Counted from the first letter of the stretch, positions 23,810 through 32,446 are shown. The stretch: 34,904 bases of DNA from Gammaproteobacteria bacterium (GCA_029884165.1 JAOUIH010000031.1:1-34904), one strand, 5' to 3'. The notes: a model not told the origin generated them from the sequence alone. Numbers and translations are program-made.

Positions 23810-25168
23810 ATGTCCGTAACCGCCGAAAGCCTGCGAAGATCCGGCCGCTACGCTGTCCTGAACAGCGGTCGTAGTGAATTCGTTCAACCCCGGAACCTGG
23901 CGGACCTGCGCCGGATCATGGCCCTGGACTCCCGCCAGCCGACGCCGTTCCGGCCGGCTGGCGCCGGCAGCGCCTCTACCGACTGCAATACCGCATCGAC
24001 CGGGACGACTATCGACATGTGCGCGCTCGACGATGTCCTGAACGTTGATGCATACAACGGCCGGATAACGGTTCGAGCGGGCGCCCGGCTGTCGAAGGTG
24101 GCCGAAGCGCTGGCAGAGGAAGGCATGGAACTCGAGGGCAGCTTCGACCTGCCCAGCCGAACTGTCGGCGGCGCTGTTGCGGGAGGCTGCATCGGGCCGT
24201 CGATCGGGTCGGAGGGGGCTTTGTTCGGATCGCAGGTCCTGAGCCTCAAAGTCGTCACACCTACAGGCAAATTGCTGAGCGTGGACAGCAGCAAGGCCAA
24301 CCTCCTCGGTGCATTCAGACTAAGCTACGGAATGCTGGGAATCATCTACGAGGTAACGTTGAAGGCACGGCCGATCACTGGCTTCAACGCAACGCACCGG
24401 CGCTGCACGGTCGACCAGCTTTCGAAGGCAGCGGGGCAGCTGGCGAAAACCAACGTCGGCATGAAGTTCATGCTGCTCCCGTTCCGCGACACGGTGTACC
24501 TCGATGTGCGGCGCTTCGACTCGGCCGCCAGCGCCGGCAGGAAATTCGGCTGGAAGCTCAAGGACTGGGGAGAGAGCACCGTCATGCCGCAGGTCTTCAG
24601 GTCGCTGAACACCCTGGTGCCGATGAGCGGCATGCGCTACAGCATCGTCGACAGGGTGAGCGCGATGACGCAGGGCATCGTGAGCGGCCGGCTCGTCAAT
24701 TCCGGCAGCAGTTCGACGGCCCATGCACGGGGCGGCAGCGACGGCACGAATTTTCGCTATTCGACTTGGTTCTTCCCGGCTTCGGACTTCGCCATTGTCG
24801 TCAAGGCATATCGCGACTTCTGCCTGCGTATCCGCGAGGAAACCGGCTTCCGCTGCGACATGCCAACCGTAGGCTACCGCCTGAACAGGGACCAGTCCGC
24901 CTACCTGTCGCCCGCCTACGACGAGCCGATGGTGGCGCTGCGCGCCGTATCGACGCCGACGAGCGGCTGGGAAAATTTCGCAATCGATTTCGGCGAGTTC
25001 GCGCGAAGCTGGGGCGGCACGCCCATGTTCAACCAGACGCAGGAGCTGGATCCGGCTTACGCGAGGCAGGTGTTCGGACGCCGCCTCGATTTCTTTCGGC
25101 GCATGCGTCGCCAGCTCGATCCCGATAACCGGATGATGAATCCCTTCCTGTCCCAGTATTTCCTCTGA
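23810..25168 (+). CDS. FAD-linked oxidase (PCMH-type, aldonolactone-oxidase-like)
   Basis: This 452-residue soluble enzyme has an FAD-binding PCMH domain (about 23-190): FVQPRNLADLRRIM, PFRPAGAGSASTDC (46-59), then GGAVAGGCIGPSIGSEGALFGSQVLSLKVVTPTG (120-153). A C-terminal substrate domain of the aldonolactone-oxidase kind ends PDNRMMNPFLSQYFL. The typical covalent-FAD His is not evident at the usual place (GAGSAS), so FAD is probably non-covalent. It likely oxidises a sugar lactone or related polyol or alcohol; the substrate is not known. The gene is the direct target of the c-di-GMP riboswitch, which makes it part of a c-di-GMP-controlled process such as surface or polysaccharide metabolism. 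GGAG lies 5 bases before the ATG. Confidence 0.85.
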   Translation: MSVTAESLRRSGRYAVLNSGRSEFVQPRNLADLRRIMALDSRQPTPFRPAGAGSASTDCNTASTGTTIDMCALDDVLNVDAYNGRITVRAGARLSKVAEALAEEGMELEGSFDLPSRTVGGAVAGGCIGPSIGSEGALFGSQVLSLKVVTPTGKLLSVDSSKANLLGAFRLSYGMLGIIYEVTLKARPITGFNATHRRCTVDQLSKAAGQLAKTNVGMKFMLLPFRDTVYLDVRRFDSAASAGRKFGWKLKDWGESTVMPQVFRSLNTLVPMSGMRYSIVDRVSAMTQGIVSGRLVNSGSSSTAHARGGSDGTNFRYSTWFFPASDFAIVVKAYRDFCLRIREETGFRCDMPTVGYRLNRDQSAYLSPAYDEPMVALRAVSTPTSGWENFAIDFGEFARSWGGTPMFNQTQELDPAYARQVFGRRLDFFRRMRRQLDPDNRMMNPFLSQYFL

Positions 25169-25240
25169 TCGTCTCGGCTGGCGGCGGCAACGCCGTCGGC
25201 CGGATACTGCTATGCTCCGGCGCGTGATCGGGGTACAGCG

Positions 25241-25966
25241 GTGAACGACGTCAAGACACACTACGACGAGCTCCTCGGCTCGGTCTATTCATGGATTCTC
25301 GGCGATTTCGACCAGGCCTACGCCAAGAATTCGGCCTTGTTGGACGAACTCGATGTCCGGCCCGTGAGTACGGGCATCGCGATCGACCTCGGCGCGGGGC
25401 CAGGGTGCCAGTCGCTGCCTCTCGCAGACCGCGGCTACAAGGTGATCGCCGTAGACTTTTGCGCGGAACTGCTCGGAGAGTTGCAGAGCCACGCGGCTGA
25501 CCGGAACGTCCGGACCGTATGCGGGGACATCTGCGACTTCAGGCGCCACGCCGAACGGGCCGACCTGGTCGTTTGCATGGGCGACACGCTCGTCCACCTG
25601 CCAGATCGCACGTGCGTCGCGGCGCTGCTCGACGACATTGCCGCGACGCTGGTGCCCGGTGGTGCCGCGATCATCACAATTCGCGATTACGTCTCGCCGG
25701 GCCCGACCGGGGCGAAGCGATTTATCCCGATACGCAGCACGGCGGACAGGATCTTCACCTGCTTTCTCGAGTACGGGGAGGACGTCGTCAACGTCCACGA
25801 CATCCTGCAGCGGCGCACGGCCGAGGGCTGGACGCTCGAGGTCAGCGGGTACCGCAAACTCCGCCTGGACCTCGATTGGGTTGCCGGCCGGCTCGCGGCG
25901 TCCGGCCTGACGGTCGAGCGCCGCTTCGAGTCCGGCGGGATGCTCGGCCTGCTGCTGCGCCGCTAG
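25241..25966 (+). CDS. Class I SAM-dependent methyltransferase
   Basis: This 241-residue enzyme has a Rossmann-fold SAM domain. Motif I is IAIDLGAGPGCQSLPLADRGYKVIAVD (46-72), motif II is near TVCGDICDF (about 90-98), and DLVVCMGDTLVHL (about 104-116) leads into the post-motif region with PGGAAIITIRDYV. The acceptor is unknown, and there is no membrane segment. The start is GTG with GGGG seven bases upstream. It follows the riboswitch-controlled oxidase by 72 bases on the same strand, so it may be read from the same transcript. Two short GC hairpins lie after it. Confidence 0.85.
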   Translation: MNDVKTHYDELLGSVYSWILGDFDQAYAKNSALLDELDVRPVSTGIAIDLGAGPGCQSLPLADRGYKVIAVDFCAELLGELQSHAADRNVRTVCGDICDFRRHAERADLVVCMGDTLVHLPDRTCVAALLDDIAATLVPGGAAIITIRDYVSPGPTGAKRFIPIRSTADRIFTCFLEYGEDVVNVHDILQRRTAEGWTLEVSGYRKLRLDLDWVAGRLAASGLTVERRFESGGMLGLLLRR

Positions 25967-25977
25967 GACCCGCCCTG

Positions 25978-26018
25978 CCCGGCATCGCCGGGGCCCGTTG
26001 CCCTGGCAGTCCGCCAGG
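25978..26018 (+). terminator. Two GC hairpins after the methyltransferase gene, possible weak terminator
   Basis: CCCGGC/GCCGGG with a three-base loop (25978-25992) is followed by CCTGGC/GCCAGG with a five-base loop (26002-26018), just after the stop codon. Neither has a T-run, so if they stop transcription it would be with help from Rho or as 3'-end protection. Confidence 0.3.
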
Positions 26019-26052
26019 TCATTGAATAGAAAGGCATTTTCACCGTTGCATT

Positions 26053-26125
26053 CCGATACAACAAAGCACTGGACTTTATATATCGAGCTGATAGTATGCA
26101 TCGCCCCGATAATATCGGACCGATA
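26053..26125. promoter_or_regulatory. Repeated CCGATA sites upstream of PadR gene, likely operator
   Basis: CCGATA occurs at 26053-26058, 26106-26111 and 26120-26125 in direct orientation and at 26113-26118 inverted; the middle pair forms CCGATAATATCGG, a near-perfect palindrome. ATATATCG (26078-26085) and CGATATAT (26121-26128) form a wider inverted repeat. The stretch is AT-rich and holds TATA-like hexamers. PadR proteins usually repress their own promoter through inverted repeats. Confidence 0.5.
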
Positions 26126-26158
26126 TATAACGCATTAGCATATGGAGCTCCCCGTTCG

Positions 26159-26719
26159 ATGGACGTAAAGACCGTGTGCCTCGGCATGCTGACCCAGGGC
26201 GATGCCTCGGGCTACGACCTCAAGAAATACTTCGAATCGTCTTTCGGCCATTTTTTTGCGGCCGGATACGGTTCGATTTATCCCGCGCTGGCGGCGCTCG
26301 CCGACCAGGGACTCGTGAGCTGCGAGGAAGTGCCGCAGGAACGCAAGCCCGATCGCAAGGTTTACAGCATCACCGACCAGGGCCGCGCCGAGCTTCAGGC
26401 GGCGCTCGTGGATCCGAACCCCAGCCACAAGGTGCGTTCGGAATTCCTTGCCATGATGTTCTTTGCGCATCTGCTCGATGAGAACCACATCGACACGGTG
26501 CTCAACAACCGGGTCGCCGAGTGCGACCGGCTGCTCCAGTCGATAAAAGCCTTCGAGGAGCAGGCCGGAGGCTGCGATTGCCTGCCCTCCGGGGCCCGCT
26601 TCGTTGCCGGTTTCGGCAAGGCTATAGCCTCTGCCTGCAGGCATTACATCGAGGAAAACCGCAAGGTGCTCGTCGAGCGGGAAGCGCGCGACGCCGGACC
26701 GAAAGTCGCCGCCGGCTGA
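26159..26719 (+). CDS. PadR-family transcriptional regulator
   Basis: This 186-residue regulator has the winged-helix domain of PadR at about residues 1-80: VKTVCLGMLTQGDASGYDLKKYFESSF, GYGSIYPALAALADQGLV, and the wing KPDRKVYSITDQGRAEL. A helical C-terminal dimer domain follows (about 85-175). PadR-like proteins often repress multidrug efflux genes and respond to small aromatic or antibiotic-like ligands. The start at 26159 is preferred because the HTH begins right after it and GGAG lies 11 bases upstream; an in-frame ATG at 26096 would start within the repeated operator region. It lies 50 bases before the adaptor gene on the same strand, so it probably controls this efflux pair. Confidence 0.88.
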   Translation: MDVKTVCLGMLTQGDASGYDLKKYFESSFGHFFAAGYGSIYPALAALADQGLVSCEEVPQERKPDRKVYSITDQGRAELQAALVDPNPSHKVRSEFLAMMFFAHLLDENHIDTVLNNRVAECDRLLQSIKAFEEQAGGCDCLPSGARFVAGFGKAIASACRHYIEENRKVLVEREARDAGPKVAAG

Positions 26720-26769
26720 GATACGTTCACCGAGCCGGATCTGGAAGTTGAAGTTAGAGGAAAGCTAAA

Positions 26770-27894
26770 ATGAACTTTGGCAAATTCGGACCGTACCGCT
26801 CCTGGCTGATTTCCGGCGCGATTGTCGTCGGAATAGTGCTGTGGCTGGCCAGCGGGACGCAGCCCCGGCGAGGTCCCGTGACGGGCGAGGCCGAACAGGC
26901 GAACCGCAACGAGCGTACGAGCGTTCGTATCCGCCACCAGGTAGCCGAGGAGGTCGTACGAGTCATTAAGGTCAATGGGCGTACGGCGCCGGCCCGCAGC
27001 GTCGAACTGAATGCCGAAACCGAAGGCAGAGTTGTCGCTACCGGGGCTGAGCGCGGCGCGCGCATCGACAAAGGCGGCATTCTGGTGCGCCTGGACGAAC
27101 GCGACCGAAAGGCGCGCCTGGCACAGGCCAGGGCGACAGTGAAGCAGCGTGAAGTGGAATTCGACGGTCGCCAGCGGCTCAAGAATGAGAGCTACGTATC
27201 CGAGGCGCAGCTGCAGGAAGCCGCTGCGTTGCTGGAGACTGCTAAGGCGGAACTGGCCCGGGCCGAACTCGACATCGGCTACATGACGATCCACGCCCCG
27301 TTCGATGGTGCATTGCAGGAGCGGCATGTCGAAGTGGGTGATTTCGTCAAGGTCGGCGATACCGTGGCAACCTTCGTCGACGATCGTACGCTGGTCGTCA
27401 GCGCGGCAGTTTCCGAGTACGACGCGAAGTATGTCGAAAAAGGCAACAAGGCATCGGCAGTGCTGGCACCGGGCGAGAATGTCGAGGGCCGCATCCGTTA
27501 CGTTGCGCCGGTCGCCGACGACGCGACCCGCACATTTACCGTCGAGCTCGAGATCGACAATGCCGAGGGACATTATCCCGCGGGCGTATCCGCGGAACTG
27601 CTGATTCCGGCCGAGACCGTATTCGCGCACCGGATTTCGCCGTCGCTCCTGACCCTGGATGACCAGGGCACGGTTGGCGTTAAGGTGGTCAATGACCAGG
27701 GCATAGTCGAGTTCTTCCCGGCCGATATCGCGCTCGCAACGAGCGAGGGCGTATACGTCGCCGGCCTGCCGGCGGCTGCCACGATCATCACGGTAGGCCA
27801 GGGCTTCGTGACGCCGGGTGCCGTTGTCAACGTGGTCTCGGAAGGCGAGGTCGAAACGGCGGTTGCGGTCAAGTCGAGCCAGCAGGACCAGTAG
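26770..27894 (+). CDS. RND efflux periplasmic adaptor (membrane-anchored)
   Basis: This 374-residue membrane fusion protein has an N-terminal anchor (SWLISGAIVVGIVLWLA, about 11-27) rather than a lipobox. The lipoyl-like half is ELNAETEGRVVATGAERGARIDKGGILVRLDE (about 78-109), then a helical hairpin and a beta-barrel with TIHAPFDGALQERHVEVGDFVKVGD. It links the inner-membrane pump to an outer-membrane channel. A strong AGAGGAAAG site precedes the ATG. The pump gene starts one base after its stop. No outer-membrane factor gene follows. Confidence 0.9.
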   Translation: MNFGKFGPYRSWLISGAIVVGIVLWLASGTQPRRGPVTGEAEQANRNERTSVRIRHQVAEEVVRVIKVNGRTAPARSVELNAETEGRVVATGAERGARIDKGGILVRLDERDRKARLAQARATVKQREVEFDGRQRLKNESYVSEAQLQEAAALLETAKAELARAELDIGYMTIHAPFDGALQERHVEVGDFVKVGDTVATFVDDRTLVVSAAVSEYDAKYVEKGNKASAVLAPGENVEGRIRYVAPVADDATRTFTVELEIDNAEGHYPAGVSAELLIPAETVFAHRISPSLLTLDDQGTVGVKVVNDQGIVEFFPADIALATSEGVYVAGLPAAATIITVGQGFVTPGAVVNVVSEGEVETAVAVKSSQQDQ

Positions 27895-27895
27895 C

Positions 27896-30800
27896 ATGAA
27901 GATCATCGAGTCCGCTGCGTCCCATTCCCGGACGATCCTCCTTTCCCTGGTGGTGATCCTCGTCGCTGGTGTCATTACCTATGTCGGCGCGCCGAAGGAG
28001 GCCGAGCCGGATATAGAAATACCGATCATCTATATCAGCATGACGCATGACGGCATTTCCCCGGAGGACGCCGAGCGCCTGCTCGTTCGCCCGATGGAGC
28101 AGGAGTTGCGGGCCATCGAGGGCATCAAGGACATGACCGCGAATGCCTATGAGGGCGGTGCCAACGTGCAACTCGAGTTCGATGCCGGCATGAAGGCGGA
28201 ATTCGCACTGCAGGACGTGCGCGCCAAGGTCGATATCGCCAAGTCCAAGCTGCCGAGCGAGACCGAGGAGCCGACGGTCAACGAGGTCAAGTTGTCCCGT
28301 TTCGATCCTATGCTCGTACTCAACATCGCGGGCGAATTGCCCGAGCGTACTCTGGCCACGCTTGCCCGGAACCTGAAGGAAAAGATAGAGGGAATCAGCG
28401 GCGTCCTCGAGGTTCGCCTGGTCGGAGTACGCGAGGAACTGATGGAAATCGTCGTCAATCCGCGCGCCATGGAGAGCTACGGGCTCGATCAGACCGAGAT
28501 ACTCAACCTCGTTCAACGAAACAATCGGCTCGTTGCCGCCGGCGCGCTGCACACCAGCGAGGGTCGCTTTCCGGTCAAGGTGCCGGGCGTATTCGAGTCC
28601 GTCGAAGACGTGCTGCAGATGCCGATCAAGTCGTCGGGCGGACGAATCGTGCATTTCCGGGATGTCGCGGAAGTGCGCCGGACCTACAAGGATGCCGAGA
28701 CCTATGCTCGCCTCAATGGGAAACGTGCGCTTGCTATCGAGGTCGTGCAGCGCACCGGCGCGAACGTAATCAGCACGATCGACGAGGTAAAAGCGCTCGT
28801 CGAGGAAGAGCATCAGTACTGGCCGGAAACGGTCGAGATCGTCGCGTCCCGTGACAAGTCTAAGGATATCCGCCAGATGCTGACGGAACTCCAAAACAGC
28901 GTCATCGCCGCCGTTCTACTGGTATTCATCGTGATCATCGGGATACTCGGCATCCGGTCGGCAGCGCTGGTCGGAATCGCGATCCCGGGCAGCTTCCTGC
29001 TCGGCATCCTCGTCATTGTCGCCAGCGGCGTCTCGATCAACATGATGGTGCTGTACGCCCTGATCATGGCCGTCGGCATGCTGGTCGACGGGGCGATTGT
29101 TGTAACGGAACTCGCCGACCGGCGCATGGCGGAAGGCGAGTCTCGCAAGAGCGCCTACTCCGCGGCCGCGCGCCGGATGTCCTGGCCAATTATCGCGTCG
29201 ACATGCACGACACTTGCTGCTTTCGTCCCCATCGCATTCTGGCCCGGCATGGCAGGCGAATTCATGAAGTACCTGCCGATCACGCTTATCGCGGTACTCT
29301 CGGCATCGCTGCTGATGGCGCTACTGTTTGTCCCGACGCTGGGCTCGATCTTCGGCAAGACGGGCGCATTGAGCCCCGAGGCAGTGCATAACCTGACCGC
29401 CGCGGAGCACGGCGATCTGGATTCAGTGACCGGCGTAACGGGAGTCTACGTTCGTATCCTGAAGCGTGCTCTGCGCCGGCCCTGGCTCAACGTGGCCGGG
29501 GTATCGGCACTACTGCTGAGCATTTACCTGGCATTCGGGTTTTTCGGCCGCGGGGTCGAGCTATTTCCGCAGGTCGAACCCGAGTTCGCGAGTATAGACA
29601 TACGCGCGCGCGGCGACCTGTCGATTGATGAAAAGGATCTGCTCGTACGCCAGGTCGAAGCTTTTGTCCTCGGCTCTCCGGAAATGGAGAGCGTTTATTC
29701 GAAAACGGGTACCAGCGGCCAGGGCGCGGCGGAGGACCAGATCGGATCGATCTCCCTCAACTTCGTCGAGTGGAACCAGCGCCGCAGCGTCGACGAGATT
29801 CTGCAGGACATCCGTGAGGCCGTCGCCGGCCTCGCCGGCATCACCGTCGAAGCGCGCAAACCCCAGGACGGACCGCGCCAGGGTAAACCGATTTCCATTG
29901 AACTCTCCTCCCGGTATCCGGAGCTTCTGGAGGATACGGTGGGGCGAATTCGCAATGCGCTCGTGTCGCTGGACGGCGTCATTAACGTGGAGGACAGCCG
30001 GCCGCTTCCGGGAATCGAGTGGCAGATCGACGTCGATCGCGCCGAGGCAGCGCGCTTCGGCGCTGACATCACGCTCGTCGGCAATATGATCCAGCTCGTC
30101 ACTAACGGCATCAAAATCGGGGAATACAGACCGGACGACGCGGACGACGAGATCGACATTCGCATTCGTTACCCTTACGACAGCCGCAGCCTCGCACAGA
30201 TCGATGAGCTACGCATACCCACGAATAACGGTCTCGTGCCGATCAGCAATTTCGTAGAACGTGTGCCGGCACAAAAGGTCAGCACGATCCAGCGCACCGA
30301 TCTGCGCAGAACAATGAAAATCGAAGCCGACGTTGCGCCTGGATTCCTCGACTCGCTGATCGTAGCGGACATGGCCGAGTTGCTGCCGAGCCTCGGCCTC
30401 GATCCACGTGTCGTGGTTTCGTTCCGCGGCGGCAGCGAGGATCAGGCGGAGGCAATGGCGTTCCTGCAGAAAGCCATGCTGATAGCGCTGGCAGCGATGG
30501 CGATCATCCTCGTTACCCAGTTCAACAGTCTGTTTCAGGCATTTCTTATCCTGACGGCAGTCGTTTTCTCGACGGGCGGCGTGCTTCTCGGGCACATGCT
30601 CATGGATCGTCCGTTCGGCATCATCATGAGCGGCATCGGCGTGATCACGCTGGCGGGCATCGTGGTGAACAACAATATCGTATTCATCGACACGTATAAC
30701 GTACTGCGGCGTCGAGGCGAGGCCCCGTACGAGGCTGTGTTGCGTACCTGCGCAGTACGTCTGCGACCGGTGCTGCTGACGACTGTGACGACGATACTTG

Positions 30801-31045
30801 GTCTGATGCCGATGGTATTCGGCATCAACATCGACCTGATCGCCCGCGACATATCGGTCGGTGCGCCGAGTTCTCAGTGGTGGACGCAGCTCTCGTCGTC
30901 GGTAGCCGGTGGCCTCGCGTTTGCCACGGTTCTGACACTGCTCCTGACGCCCAGTCTGCTGATGATCCAGGCAAATCTTTCGGCGGCGCTGGCCCGCCGG
31001 AGGGAGCAGGCGGCCGCCGGCCTGCAGCGCGCCGCCGGCCACTGA
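27896..31045 (+). CDS. RND efflux pump, inner-membrane permease subunit
   Basis: This is a 1049-residue RND transporter (AcrB-like topology: two halves each with six transmembrane helices and a large periplasmic loop). The first proton-relay region reads GMLVDGAIVV with Asp398 followed by Gly399, whereas AcrB-type pumps have two Asp here; many RND clades have one. The second half carries GIVVNNNIVFIDTYN in place of the AcrB Lys region. Periplasmic porter motifs such as PEDAERLLVRPMEQEL and SRFDPMLVLNIAG are seen in the first half. ATG at 27896 starts one base after the adaptor stop. It should export hydrophobic compounds from the periplasm; the substrate cannot be predicted. Confidence 0.93.
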   Translation: MKIIESAASHSRTILLSLVVILVAGVITYVGAPKEAEPDIEIPIIYISMTHDGISPEDAERLLVRPMEQELRAIEGIKDMTANAYEGGANVQLEFDAGMKAEFALQDVRAKVDIAKSKLPSETEEPTVNEVKLSRFDPMLVLNIAGELPERTLATLARNLKEKIEGISGVLEVRLVGVREELMEIVVNPRAMESYGLDQTEILNLVQRNNRLVAAGALHTSEGRFPVKVPGVFESVEDVLQMPIKSSGGRIVHFRDVAEVRRTYKDAETYARLNGKRALAIEVVQRTGANVISTIDEVKALVEEEHQYWPETVEIVASRDKSKDIRQMLTELQNSVIAAVLLVFIVIIGILGIRSAALVGIAIPGSFLLGILVIVASGVSINMMVLYALIMAVGMLVDGAIVVTELADRRMAEGESRKSAYSAAARRMSWPIIASTCTTLAAFVPIAFWPGMAGEFMKYLPITLIAVLSASLLMALLFVPTLGSIFGKTGALSPEAVHNLTAAEHGDLDSVTGVTGVYVRILKRALRRPWLNVAGVSALLLSIYLAFGFFGRGVELFPQVEPEFASIDIRARGDLSIDEKDLLVRQVEAFVLGSPEMESVYSKTGTSGQGAAEDQIGSISLNFVEWNQRRSVDEILQDIREAVAGLAGITVEARKPQDGPRQGKPISIELSSRYPELLEDTVGRIRNALVSLDGVINVEDSRPLPGIEWQIDVDRAEAARFGADITLVGNMIQLVTNGIKIGEYRPDDADDEIDIRIRYPYDSRSLAQIDELRIPTNNGLVPISNFVERVPAQKVSTIQRTDLRRTMKIEADVAPGFLDSLIVADMAELLPSLGLDPRVVVSFRGGSEDQAEAMAFLQKAMLIALAAMAIILVTQFNSLFQAFLILTAVVFSTGGVLLGHMLMDRPFGIIMSGIGVITLAGIVVNNNIVFIDTYNVLRRRGEAPYEAVLRTCAVRLRPVLLTTVTTILGLMPMVFGINIDLIARDISVGAPSSQWWTQLSSSVAGGLAFATVLTLLLTPSLLMIQANLSAALARRREQAAAGLQRAAGH

Positions 31046-31239
31046 GCCGGGGCCTCTGCCGCCGTCACGGGGAGCCCGGAGGCTGCGGGCTCATGCCCCG
31101 CTCGCCCGGAAGTTCCGCTGGCGCTAATCCAAATAGCGATTTCGCGCATCTGAAGATCAGACAGGGCGCATACCGGCGCGGTTCGGACAGCAGGGCGACC
31201 CGCCGGGGCCGCGCAGGGATCGACAGGCCAGTTACTCTT

Positions 31240-31255
31240 GTTATTTATCAATAAC
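31240..31255. promoter_or_regulatory. Inverted repeat upstream of the second RND operon
   Basis: GTTATTTATCAATAAC has perfect 6-base arms with a 4-base centre. It lies about 37 bases before the proposed -35 element. It is a plausible operator for a TetR- or MarR-like regulator, but no cognate gene is adjacent. Confidence 0.4.
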
Positions 31256-31291
31256 TTGCCATATTCCAGGGCCGATAGACGATCGCCAGGC

Positions 31292-31319
31292 TTGCGTTAT
31301 ACCTGTCTAGTGTTATACT
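31292..31319 (+). promoter_or_regulatory. Candidate promoter of the second RND operon, with GTTATAC direct repeat
   Basis: TATACT (31314-31319) is a good -10; TTGCGT (31292-31297) is a moderate -35 with a 16-base spacer. The heptamer GTTATAC occurs twice, starting at 31297 and 31313, exactly 16 bases apart, so one copy overlaps the -10. The start codon of the first adaptor is 50 bases downstream of the -10. Confidence 0.5.
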
Positions 31320-31369
31320 TCACTACAACACCAGATAACTAACAGCCCTCAGGGGCTTCCGGGACGGAC

Positions 31370-32446
31370 ATGGACACGCTCAGAACTGGATTGGCCACAC
31401 TTCTCTTCGTTGCCGCTGGCGCGCTGACCGGCTGCGGCGTCGGCGAGGCCAAATCGAACGGCCAAGCGGAGGAGACCGGGACCGCGGCCCTGCCGGTTAT
31501 CGTGACGTCGCCCGAAACGATCGATATCTATGCAACCTACAAGACGACGGCGAATATCGTCGCCGATTCCGAGGCCCCGCTGCTTGCCCGGGTCAGCGGT
31601 GAAGTCGTCGAGATCCTGGTCGAGGAAGGCGACCTCGTAAGCGAAGGCCAGCTGCTCGCCCGCCTGGACGGGGACCGGCTGCGGCTGGAAATGCTCGAGG
31701 CAGACGCGAAGCTCCATCAGGCTACCCGGGAACTGGAGCGTATGTCGCAGCTCCGCGAACGGGGCCTGGTCAGTGTCGCCAGCGTCGATGGATTGCGCTA
31801 CACGGTCGATTCGCTGGATGCGAGCTACGCACTGAAGAGACTCGAGTACGGCTACACCGAGATCAGGGCAACGATTCCGGGCGTCGTTTCCTCCCGGGAC
31901 ATAAAGGTCGGCACCCAGATGAAGGTTGGCGACACGGCGTTCAGAATCACGAATACCGAGAAGCTCGTCGCCTACATGTCGATTCCGCAGACGGAGCTGG
32001 GCAAGTTTGCGGTCGGCCACGAGGCGACCATTCGGGTCGACTCGATGCCGGAATCCGAGTTCCGCGCAACGATCGCACGGATCAGCCCGACGATCGACGC
32101 GCGTAACGGCACCTTCCGGGCGACGGCATACATCGATAACCGGAGCGGCGAACTGGCGCCGGGCATGTTCGGCCGATTCACCATTGCTTATGACCGGCAT
32201 GACGATGCGCTGGTCATACCGCTGGAAGCGACGCTACGCGAGGATGGGGAAACGGTCGTCTATATAGTCAGGAATGGCACGGCCGAGCGCCGGCCGATAC
32301 GCACCGGCATCGTCTCCGATGGCAAGGTGGAAGTCCTTAGCGGACTTCACGCAGAAGAGCAGGTCGTCCTGACCGGACAGTCCGGCCTGAGAGATGGCAG
32401 CCGCGTGCTCGCCAGCATCGGCCAGGACATAGGCAGCATCGGTTAG
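31370..32446 (+). CDS. RND efflux adaptor lipoprotein, first of two
   Basis: This 358-residue membrane fusion protein has a lipobox LTGC with Cys22. The lipoyl half is SEAPLLARVSGEVVEILVEEGDLVSEGQLLARLDGDRLRLEM (about 66-107). A helical hairpin follows, then GYTEIRATIPGVVSSRDIKVGTQMKVGD and the barrel and membrane-proximal domains. It is clearly a paralogue of the next gene: LARLDGDRLRLE and GQ-GL-DGSRV are shared in position. It is the first gene of the adaptor-adaptor-pump operon. Confidence 0.9.
   Translation: MDTLRTGLATLLFVAAGALTGCGVGEAKSNGQAEETGTAALPVIVTSPETIDIYATYKTTANIVADSEAPLLARVSGEVVEILVEEGDLVSEGQLLARLDGDRLRLEMLEADAKLHQATRELERMSQLRERGLVSVASVDGLRYTVDSLDASYALKRLEYGYTEIRATIPGVVSSRDIKVGTQMKVGDTAFRITNTEKLVAYMSIPQTELGKFAVGHEATIRVDSMPESEFRATIARISPTIDARNGTFRATAYIDNRSGELAPGMFGRFTIAYDRHDDALVIPLEATLREDGETVVYIVRNGTAERRPIRTGIVSDGKVEVLSGLHAEEQVVLTGQSGLRDGSRVLASIGQDIGSIG

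Larger units (their letters stand above)
31046..31369. other. 324-base intergenic region between the two RND systems
   Basis: No gene is convincing here. The left part is GC-rich and holds a strong hairpin: GAGCCCG/CGGGCTC (31072-31078 and 31086-31092) with outer CGGGG/CCCCG (31068-31072, 31096-31100), a possible 3'-end structure for the first pump gene without a T-run. The right part from about 31230 is AT-rich and holds the inverted repeat and promoter listed separately. No local regulator gene sits here for the second system. Confidence 0.6.

Noticed and set aside
24320..25261. Minus-strand open frame (313 codons) across the oxidase gene
   Set aside because: It lies opposite the FAD-linked oxidase, is rich in Arg, His and Ala as GC-rich shadow frames are, and has no recognisable domain.
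26644..27975. Long minus-strand open frame (443 codons) opposite the PadR and adaptor genes
   Set aside because: It is a mirror of the high-GC adaptor gene. The plus-strand reading has clear family motifs; the minus-strand reading has none.
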